Assembly (NCBI GenBank): GCA_026705565.1
Contig: JAPPAJ010000273.1
Coordinates: forward strand, 1 to 34,917
DNA length: 34,917 nt
Source of the DNA: Caldilineaceae bacterium
GTDB taxonomy: Bacteria; Chloroflexota; Anaerolineae; Caldilineales; Caldilineaceae
Direction: 5' to 3'
Under the pieces are notes generated by a model. The model saw only the letters and a program-made list of their open reading frames with translations. It did no database searches and had not been told where the DNA came from. Shown piece after piece: positions 8,687 to 14,597 of the stretch (within the stretch, counting starts at the first letter, position 1; each line of letters begins with the position of its first letter). Position numbers and translations under genes: made by a program.

Positions 8687-9423
8687 ATTCCTTGGTTGCC
8701 AAATTCGCCAGCGACACGCTCGTCGTTGATGTTCGCCGTCAGCCCCGAAGGACCGTACCTCAATCCCAAAACGCCGGGACGGGGGTACATCAGGCGGCGG
8801 CAGTCTCCGGAACGGCACCGGTGGCGACACCGCCCGTTGCGATTCCGATTCCGTCCGATTCAGCTGCATCCGAAGAGCGGCCGCGCAAATTGTGGCGCGA
8901 GATCCTGGAGACTTCAATCCTCACCATCGCCGTGTTCGCGCTCGCCCGGATGTCGGTCCAAAGCTATCGCATCGCCGGCACGTCGATGGAACCGAACTTC
9001 ACCGAGCGCGAGTTCGTAATCGTCAACAAGCTGGCCTACTTGACCCGGGAACCCCGGCGCGGAGACGTGATCGTGTTCCAACATCCCGATGCAGGAACCG
9101 GAGACCTGATCAAACGGGTCATCGGTGTTCCGGGCGACACGGTTGAGATTCGCAAGGGGCGGGTCTACATCAACGGTTTGCCCACCACCGAGCCCTGGCA
9201 GCTGATTGAGCACGAATATGATGCAGGCCCGGTACTCGTGGGGGTGGACAAGCTGTTTGTGCTGGGGGACAACCGCGCCGATTCGCGAGACAGCCATGTG
9301 TGGGGACTGCTCGACCGGGAAACATTGATCGGCCAAGCCTGGTTAACGGTGTGGCCGTTCGGGGAGACCGGCATGATCCGGCACGAACAACCGGCCATCC
9401 AGTTGACGGTTCCCTCGTCGTAG
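8683..9423 (+). CDS. lepB: Signal peptidase I
   Basis: Membrane serine protease that removes signal peptides from exported proteins, 246 residues. An unusually long N-terminal tail of about 70 residues, rich in Ala, Pro and Val, precedes one transmembrane helix (about residues 75-92, ILETSILTIAVFALARM). The catalytic serine is S101 in GTSMEPNF (box B), the general-base lysine is K144 in KRVIGVPGD (box D), and GDNRADSRDS (about 195-204) is box E. The GTG at 8683 is chosen because the promoter lies 44 bases upstream. A shorter version starting nearer the helix would also be functional in principle. The small gene at 9503 follows after 79 bases. Confidence 0.93.
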   Translation: MNSLVAKFASDTLVVDVRRQPRRTVPQSQNAGTGVHQAAAVSGTAPVATPPVAIPIPSDSAASEERPRKLWREILETSILTIAVFALARMSVQSYRIAGTSMEPNFTEREFVIVNKLAYLTREPRRGDVIVFQHPDAGTGDLIKRVIGVPGDTVEIRKGRVYINGLPTTEPWQLIEHEYDAGPVLVGVDKLFVLGDNRADSRDSHVWGLLDRETLIGQAWLTVWPFGETGMIRHEQPAIQLTVPSS

Positions 9424-9502
9424 GCGACGGATGACGACCAGCCCGGTCGGGATGCCCGAGGTTGGCGCACAAGCCGCGGCCGATCGCCGTTGAAGGTGTT
9501 CT

Positions 9503-9787
9503 GTGCGAATCCCGGATTTTGATCTGGCCGTTGGCCACCTGTGGCACTGCGATCGGTGCAGGCAATCGTTTCTCGACAATCCAGCCTCCGTCATGACCGG
9601 CCTCAAGCTCAGCAAAGACCAACGCAACACGCTTAACAGTCTGGCGGCCGACCCCGACACACTGCTGGACCGGCTGCGGCATGCCTGGCCGACCGATGAC
9701 ACTGCGTTCGAAAGGGCCATCAGCCATCCCCGAGCCCGGTTGCGGCATCTGGGCAGCACCGTGCGCGTGCCAGGCAGCCGGACATGA
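9503..9787 (+). CDS. Small helical protein, coupled to the downstream MBL hydrolase
   Basis: A 94-residue hypothetical protein. It starts with GTG after a GAAGGTG ribosome-binding site, and its TGA overlaps the next gene's ATG (ATGA at 9784-9787), a strong sign that it is translated. It has a CDRC cysteine pair (residues 16-19) followed by RQSFLDNPASVMTGLKLSKDQ. That pattern (F/L-x-x-NP-x5-GL-x-LS-x-x-Q/E-R-x-x-L) recalls the small helical Os1348/LigA-like domains found in NHLP-type leader and carrier proteins. This resemblance is weak and from memory. No signal peptide or membrane segment. Function unknown; the coupling suggests it works with, or regulates, the hydrolase. Confidence 0.7.
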   Translation: MRIPDFDLAVGHLWHCDRCRQSFLDNPASVMTGLKLSKDQRNTLNSLAADPDTLLDRLRHAWPTDDTAFERAISHPRARLRHLGSTVRVPGSRT

Positions 9788-10506
9788 AGGAACTGCTGCC
9801 GGGCCTGTGGCACTTCGAGAGTCCTGCGCCTCGCGTCAATGCCTATCTTTGGAGTGGCCGCAAGGACCTGACCCTGGTCGACTGCGGCTATCCGGGACAC
9901 GGCAAGGCAATGCTGGAGGAAATTCAGGATTGCGGGTTCCGGTTCTCCGACATCGGTCGCATCGTCCTGACGCACGCCGACTTGGACCACGCCGGCGGCC
10001 TGTACGAGTTGAGCCACGCATTACGGGTTCCGGTGGTGTGCCACCGGCTTGAGGCCCCTGTGCTCCAGAATCCCGGCATGCGCGAGTTTCGGGCTGCGGA
10101 CCAGCCGGATCCGACGCGCCTGTTGGTCAAGTGGACCCAACGCATCGGCAAGCCGTTTCCAGGCACTTCGCCAACCCACTTCGTCGCCGACGGTGAGGTG
10201 GTTGGAGATGAATTCACCACTATCCACACACCGGGCCACTCACCTGGACACGTGAGCTACCTGCATGCGGACACGGGCATCCTGTTGACCGGTGACTTGT
10301 GCACATGTTATGGCGGCGTGGTTCGGGTTCCGCTCTGGCACATCACTCCGGAACGGGCCGAGTGCGTGCGCAGCGTGCGCAGAGTGTTGGCAACATACGG
10401 CAGCAGCTTGCGGTATCTGGCATGCAGTCACGGTCCTCCCGTTGCGGACGATGCCGCGCGACGCCTGAAATTGTTTGCGCAAGAACAGTTCCTGCCCGAG
10501 GACTGA
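9784..10506 (+). CDS. Metallo-beta-lactamase-fold hydrolase
   Basis: A 240-residue cytoplasmic hydrolase of the glyoxalase II/MBL superfamily. The metal motif is THADLDHAGG (H64, D66, D68, H69): Asp replaces the second His of the classical HxHxDH, a variant seen in some MBL hydrolases. Further ligands are in HTPGHSPGH (H152), TGDLCTC (D171) and ACSHGPP near the C-terminus. Its ATG overlaps the stop of the preceding small gene. The next gene is 434 bases away behind its own leader, so this ends the lepB-side unit. The substrate cannot be predicted. Confidence 0.9.
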   Translation: MKELLPGLWHFESPAPRVNAYLWSGRKDLTLVDCGYPGHGKAMLEEIQDCGFRFSDIGRIVLTHADLDHAGGLYELSHALRVPVVCHRLEAPVLQNPGMREFRAADQPDPTRLLVKWTQRIGKPFPGTSPTHFVADGEVVGDEFTTIHTPGHSPGHVSYLHADTGILLTGDLCTCYGGVVRVPLWHITPERAECVRSVRRVLATYGSSLRYLACSHGPPVADDAARRLKLFAQEQFLPED

Positions 10507-10590
10507 TCACCGCGTCATCGGTCAACAGTGACAGCACGAATTCCGGATTCAAGGCAGGTGCTGGTCCGGTGACAATGGCAAGTCATTCCG

Positions 10591-10634
10591 ACCTTGGTTG
10601 TCGCAGCGACAGCAACCCTCGGACAACCCAAGGT
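10591..10634 (+). other. Long hairpin 3' of the MBL hydrolase gene
   Basis: ACCTTGGTTGT (10591-10601) pairs with ACAACCCAAGGT (10623-10634) over 11 bp with a single bulged C. The apical loop contains a small inner hairpin (TCG-CAG-CGA). No T-tract follows. It may be an mRNA 3'-end structure for the lepB-MBL unit or part of an unrecognised RNA. No gene is visible in 10507-10730. Confidence 0.45.
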
Positions 10635-10734
10635 AGCAGGACGCGGTCCGGCACCGAGCCGCGAAACACCGCCGCGACCGATTGTCAGCTGAATCCCACA
10701 CCTCGATTTTGGAGATCCGGCAGCGGTTCTGCTG

Positions 10735-10740
10735 TATAGT
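10735..10740 (+). promoter_or_regulatory. Probable -10 element for the ABC exporter leader
   Basis: TATAGT matches the -10 consensus at five of six positions. TTGGAG at 10709 is the nearest -35-like box but is 20 bases away, too far to be optimal. A start near 10747 would give a leader of about 195 bases before the exporter gene. Confidence 0.45.
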
Positions 10741-10798
10741 TCCCCGACTTACTCCGCAGTGCGCCAGCACCGCCAACATACCGGGGAGGATCGAAAAC

Positions 10799-10852
10799 GT
10801 GTTTTGGTTCATACGAACAAACCAACACCCCGGTGACTGGAATCTCCGATAG
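10799..10852 (+). CDS. 17-residue leader peptide upstream of the ABC exporter
   Basis: GTG at 10799 opens a frame encoding MFWFIRTNQHPGDWNLR, ending in TAG at 10850-10852. An excellent ribosome-binding site, GGGGAGGA (10783-10790), lies 8 bases upstream, better than those of most full genes in this window. The peptide is rich in bulky aromatics (FWF near the start, a second Trp near the end). It lies between the predicted promoter and the terminator, the position of a regulatory leader peptide. It is not long enough to judge by coding statistics; position and ribosome-binding site are the evidence. Confidence 0.55.
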   Translation: MFWFIRTNQHPGDWNLR

Positions 10853-10882
10853 AACAACCTCGCTGACCGCCTAATGGGCTCG

Positions 10883-10915
10883 AGCCGCGGAGATCTGGTC
10901 CGCGGCTTTTTCTTT
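10883..10915 (+). terminator. Intrinsic terminator in the ABC exporter leader
   Basis: AGCCGCGGA (10883-10891) and TCCGCGGCT (10899-10907) form a perfect 9-bp GC-rich stem with a 7-base loop, followed by TTTTCTTT. It is the clearest intrinsic terminator in the window. It ends only 25 bases before the exporter start and 377 bases after the previous stop codon, so its position fits an attenuator better than a terminator for the MBL gene. Confidence 0.85.
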
Positions 10916-10940
10916 CCCAGGCGTTTTCGGAGCAGCGATC

Positions 10941-12677
10941 TTGAGACCAACCCTAGCCCTGTACCGCACCTTCCTGGCGCGTTACCTGGGCCCCTACCGC
11001 TGGCACGTTCTGTTGCTGGCCCTGGCCGTCCTGACCAGCACGGTGGGAGCGGTGTGGGGTCCGCGCATTCTGCGGGACTTTATCGACGGCGTGGTAGCCC
11101 AAGACAGTCAGCGCATCCTGCTTCAGGCCGTAGCGTTGTACGTGTTCGTCAACATCGTGCGGCGCTTGGCCGACACCTTGATGCAATACCTTGGCGAGTC
11201 GGTGGCGTGGGCCGCAACCAATCGGCTGCGCGAGGACCTGCTCCAACACTGTATCGGGTTGGACATGACGTTCTTCAACCGACATCCGCCCGGCGTGATG
11301 CTGGAACGAATTGATGGAGACAGCAATCAATTGGCCCACTTCTTCTCGGTCTTCGGTATCCGGCTGGCAAGCGCCTCCCTGATTCTTCTCGGCATCCTCG
11401 GCGTCGTGGCGACCGAGGATTGGCGAGTCTTCGGGGGAATGCTTTGCTTTCTGGCGCTGTCCATCTGGGTCATGCTGGCCTTGAGGCACTTTGGCGTGCC
11501 GTACAACGAACGACTGCGCGAGGCGACCGCTCAATTGTTCGGGTTCGTCGAGGAACGACTGGCCAGTCTCGAGGACATCAAATCGCTGGGCGGAGTGCCC
11601 TACACCATGGGTCAGATGTTGAACCTCATCCGTGAACAGATTAGCCGGGGCCAACGGGCCTTCAGCCTGGGCAATCTCATGTGGCCCTTGAACCTGGCCA
11701 TCATGGGCATGGGGACCGGCCTCCTGGTTGGCGGTGGCGGATGGCTGGTCCTGCGAGGCGAAATGTCCATCGGCACGGTCTATCTGCTGATGGCCTACCT
11801 GAACCTGTTGTTCTGGCCTCTTGAAAACCTGTCCCATCAGATGGAGGAACTCCAAAAGGCCGGAGGAAGTCTGGTCCGCATTCAGGAACTGCTGGATACC
11901 CGGTCGGCTTTGACAGACGGAAGTCTCCCCCACGCGGGCCAGACGCCGCCTCGGATCCGATTTGAAAACGTGTGCTTCCGGTATGCGTCCAACGAAGACC
12001 CGGTGTTGGAGGAGGTGTCGTTCGACATCGAGCCGGGGCGCACGCTGGGCATCCTGGGCCGCACCGGCAGCGGCAAGACAACGGTCACCAGATTGTTGAA
12101 CCGATTGTACGACCCGGATGCCGGAAGCATTTCCCTGAACGGTACTGATCTCCGCTCGTTGCGTCTGCAGACTTTGCGCTCTGTGGTCGGAGTGGTCACG
12201 CAGGAAGTCCAGTTCTTCCGCGGCACCCTGCGCCAGAACCTGACGATGTTCGATCCTCAGGTTCCCGATGAGCGCATTCTGACCGCGCTTGACAGACTCA
12301 ACCTGACCGGATGGCTGGCCGGCCTGCCGGCCGGATTGGATACCGGATTGTCAAGTTCAAGCCTGGCCTTGTCGGCCGGGGAAGCCCAGCGGCTGGCATT
12401 GGTCCGCCTGTTCCTGCGCGGCCCGTCCATCGTCATTCTGGACGAGGCCGCAGCGCGCCTGGATCCGGCCACGGAGCTGGAAGTGGAATCCGCACTGCAG
12501 GAACTGCTTGACGGTTGTACGGGGATCGTGATTGCGCATCGCCTCAAGTCGGTGGAGAAGGCGGACGACATCCTGATCCTGGAGAACGGGTGCGTGCGCG
12601 AATACGGCGACCGACTGGCGTTGATGGCCGATCCGGATTCCGAATTGAATGAACTGCTGCGCCTGGGGTTGGAATAG
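10941..12677 (+). CDS. ABC exporter half-transporter, canonical Walker B subunit
   Basis: A 578-residue type IV ABC exporter half: a six-helix transmembrane domain (about residues 1-310) and a nucleotide-binding domain (about 338-578). It starts with TTG, preceded by GGAG 8 bases upstream. Walker A is GRTGSGKT (373-380), Q-loop Gln421, Walker B IVILDE with catalytic Glu502, H-loop His533. The signature motif deviates: LSAGE (477-481) instead of LSGGQ. The partner gene starts 12 bases downstream, and its deviations (see there) complement these, indicating a heterodimer with one catalytic and one degenerate ATP site. The substrate could be a drug, lipid or peptide. The leader architecture suggests induction under translation stress, by inference. 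Confidence 0.92.
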   Translation: MRPTLALYRTFLARYLGPYRWHVLLLALAVLTSTVGAVWGPRILRDFIDGVVAQDSQRILLQAVALYVFVNIVRRLADTLMQYLGESVAWAATNRLREDLLQHCIGLDMTFFNRHPPGVMLERIDGDSNQLAHFFSVFGIRLASASLILLGILGVVATEDWRVFGGMLCFLALSIWVMLALRHFGVPYNERLREATAQLFGFVEERLASLEDIKSLGGVPYTMGQMLNLIREQISRGQRAFSLGNLMWPLNLAIMGMGTGLLVGGGGWLVLRGEMSIGTVYLLMAYLNLLFWPLENLSHQMEELQKAGGSLVRIQELLDTRSALTDGSLPHAGQTPPRIRFENVCFRYASNEDPVLEEVSFDIEPGRTLGILGRTGSGKTTVTRLLNRLYDPDAGSISLNGTDLRSLRLQTLRSVVGVVTQEVQFFRGTLRQNLTMFDPQVPDERILTALDRLNLTGWLAGLPAGLDTGLSSSSLALSAGEAQRLALVRLFLRGPSIVILDEAAARLDPATELEVESALQELLDGCTGIVIAHRLKSVEKADDILILENGCVREYGDRLALMADPDSELNELLRLGLE

Positions 12678-12689
12678 GGGGTAAGTCAC

Positions 12690-14540
12690 ATGACGTCAGC
12701 ACAGACATCGTCGACCACCAAGTTCCACCAAGGGCCTACCGTCCGGGAATTGACGTTAAAATTGATGGGGCTCAGACCCTGGTGGTATCTGGCCAACGCG
12801 CTCGCCTGGAGTTCAGCACATGCCATGCCGTTGCTGCCGGGCCTAGTGCTCAAGGTTTTCTACGATGGGTTGGCTTCCGATGCGCCGGCAACGCTTTCGC
12901 CCGGTCTGGCCCTGGCATTGTTGACAGGCATTGGCTTGACACGGGCCGCGACCACCTTCGGGGCGGAATGGCTGTGGGGAGGACTGTGGCACTTAATGAC
13001 CGGCCAGGTCCGCCTGAATTTCATGCGGTTGATTGCCGGGCTGCCGGCCGCCGTGGCAACACCCAAGTCGTCCAGCGAAATCGTCAGCCGTGTGCGCGAT
13101 GACGTGGATGAAGGCTGTATGGCCCTTGAAGAGTGTGTTGACGGTCCCGGCGTGATCGTCTTTGCCGTGGGCGCCATCGCCATCATGGCAGGCATCGACT
13201 GGGTCGCCACGGCCATGGTGGTAGCCCCGGTGGTGCTGGTGTCCCTGTCCATCCACCTGGCCCACACCCGGATCATTCGATTGCGGACCCGTTCCCGGGA
13301 AGCGGGCGCCGCGGTTGCCGAATTCGTGGGGGAGGTGTTCAATTCGCTGCTGGCTTTCAAGCTGGCTCCGGCCAGCCAGGGACTGCCCGAGGCATTCGCC
13401 GAGCTGAACCAGGAACGGCGGCGCGCCGCCGTCGCGGAAAAACTCCTGTCCGAGCTGTTCAACTTCAGCAACTCGGCAGTAACCGTGGTGTTCACCGGTG
13501 CCTTGATGTACTACATCACGGTTACACGGGGCGACAATGCCTTCACGGTCGGCGAATTTGTGCTCTTTGTCACCTATCTGGACCGCATCACCGAATATGC
13601 CGGTTGGGTCATCTGGATGACTGGCAACTTCAAACGAGCCAAGGTCTCCATCGGCCGCATTGCCGAAGTGGTGCCCACCGGACCGACAGCACACAGTCTG
13701 GCAGGGCGTGATCCGATTGGTTTGGCAACGGCCGACATGACGGTTCAAAGCAGCCAGGAGGCCCGCCTGGAACGGATGGAGGCAGTGAATGTCTGCTTCA
13801 GGTATCCGGACACGGATGGAGGCGTATCCGACATCAGCCTTATTCTGCCGGCCGGGTCGTTCACCGTCGTGACCGGGCGCATCGGCTCGGGCAAGTCCAC
13901 GCTGCTCAAGGCCTTGCTGGGGCTGTTGCCCATGGACCGCGGCACGCTGCTCTGGAATGGAGAGCCCGTAACCGATCCGGGCAAGTTTATGACTCCTCCC
14001 CGGGCAGCCTACACTCCCCAAAGTCCCCGTCTGTTCAGCGACACCCTCCACAACAACATCACGCTGGGGGAGCCGGCACGCGATGGCTACGTGGATGCCG
14101 CGGTGCACACGGCGGTGCTGGAACCCGATCTGGACCAAATGGCGGATCGCCTGGAGACTGCAGTCGGCCCGCGCGGCCTGCGGTTGTCGGGGGGACAGGT
14201 TCAGCGCACGGCTGCGGCGCGTATGTTGGCCGCCGACGCCCAACTGCTCGTGGTGGACGATGTGTCAAGCGCATTGGACCTGCGCACGGAACGTCAGCTC
14301 TGGAACCGGGTCCTGCACCATGTGGAGGGCGGACCCGACCATGAAGCCGGACCGCCTACATGCCTCGTGGTGTCCCACCGACGCCGGGTCCTGCGCCGTG
14401 CAGACAACATTCTGGTGCTCAAGGAGGGTCGTCTGGAGGCTCAGGGAACACTGGAGGAACTCCTGGCCACCTCCCCCGAAATGCAAGTAATCTGGAGCCA
14501 AGCCTCCCAGGAAGCCGAAGAACTCGACCGCGCCCCGTGA
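12690..14540 (+). CDS. ABC exporter half-transporter, degenerate Walker B subunit
   Basis: A 616-residue partner of the preceding subunit, with an ATG start after a GGGGGT ribosome-binding site. The transmembrane domain covers about residues 25-325. The nucleotide-binding domain has Walker A GRIGSGKS (396-403), Q-loop in YTPQSP, a canonical signature LSGGQ (499-503), and His563 in the H-loop. Walker B is LVVDDVSSALD, so Asp524 replaces the catalytic Glu. In the heterodimer this Walker A/B faces the partner's deviant LSAGE, so both defects fall in the same composite site. The other site (partner Glu502 with this LSGGQ) is fully canonical. This is the pattern of asymmetric exporters such as BmrCD and TM287/288. 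Confidence 0.92.
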   Translation: MTSAQTSSTTKFHQGPTVRELTLKLMGLRPWWYLANALAWSSAHAMPLLPGLVLKVFYDGLASDAPATLSPGLALALLTGIGLTRAATTFGAEWLWGGLWHLMTGQVRLNFMRLIAGLPAAVATPKSSSEIVSRVRDDVDEGCMALEECVDGPGVIVFAVGAIAIMAGIDWVATAMVVAPVVLVSLSIHLAHTRIIRLRTRSREAGAAVAEFVGEVFNSLLAFKLAPASQGLPEAFAELNQERRRAAVAEKLLSELFNFSNSAVTVVFTGALMYYITVTRGDNAFTVGEFVLFVTYLDRITEYAGWVIWMTGNFKRAKVSIGRIAEVVPTGPTAHSLAGRDPIGLATADMTVQSSQEARLERMEAVNVCFRYPDTDGGVSDISLILPAGSFTVVTGRIGSGKSTLLKALLGLLPMDRGTLLWNGEPVTDPGKFMTPPRAAYTPQSPRLFSDTLHNNITLGEPARDGYVDAAVHTAVLEPDLDQMADRLETAVGPRGLRLSGGQVQRTAAARMLAADAQLLVVDDVSSALDLRTERQLWNRVLHHVEGGPDHEAGPPTCLVVSHRRRVLRRADNILVLKEGRLEAQGTLEELLATSPEMQVIWSQASQEAEELDRAP

Positions 14541-14569
14541 CGGATGCCTCCGCGACGCGGAGGCATCCG
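14541..14569. terminator. 13-bp inverted repeat between convergent genes
   Basis: CGGATGCCTCCGC and GCGGAGGCATCCG form a perfect 13-bp stem around GAC, directly after the exporter stop and 29 bases from the end of the convergent SpoIID-domain gene. No T-tract on either strand. Its position and symmetry fit a bidirectional terminator or 3'-end stabiliser. Confidence 0.6.
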
Positions 14570-14597
14570 GCCACCGAAATTCGGCCCGGAGTCCCTG

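Larger units (their letters stand above)
10780..10915 (+). promoter_or_regulatory. Candidate ribosome-mediated transcription attenuator
   Basis: Elements seen directly: (1) ACCGGGG (10780-10786) can pair with CCCCGGT (10828-10834), enclosing the leader-peptide ribosome-binding site. (2) ATCTCCG (10842-10848), overlapping the last codons of the leader ORF, can pair with CGGAGAT (10888-10894). (3) CGGAGAT includes the end of the 5' arm and part of the loop of the intrinsic terminator at 10883-10915. Pairings 2 and 3 exclude each other. A ribosome reaching the leader stop codon would cover ATCTCCG and allow termination; one stalled in the first codons would leave it free to form an antiterminator. 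This layout resembles the B. subtilis bmrCD leader. The mechanism is inferred. Confidence 0.6.

Noticed and set aside
10780..10789. ACCGGGGAGG in the exporter leader, similar to part of the ZTP (pfl) riboswitch consensus
   Set aside because: The upstream CGUGACUGGCG-type segment and the CCGCCUGGGC pseudoknot strand are absent or broken (CCGCCTAATGGGC). The segment is better explained as a ribosome-binding site for the leader peptide.
10870..10891. ATGGGCTCGAGCCGCGG, faintly like a T-box antiterminator region
   Set aside because: It lacks the UGGNACCGCG T-box core and a recognisable specifier stem, and the downstream genes are not aminoacyl-tRNA or amino-acid genes.
10953..11933. 326-codon minus-strand open frame over the first ABC subunit gene
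   Set aside because: Antisense shadow; a Gln/His-rich translation without domains.
12993..14243. 416-codon open frame on the minus strand inside the second ABC subunit gene
   Set aside because: It lies antisense to a gene with all ABC motifs, and its translation is low in hydrophobic structure and rich in His, Gln and Gly, typical of a GC-rich shadow frame.
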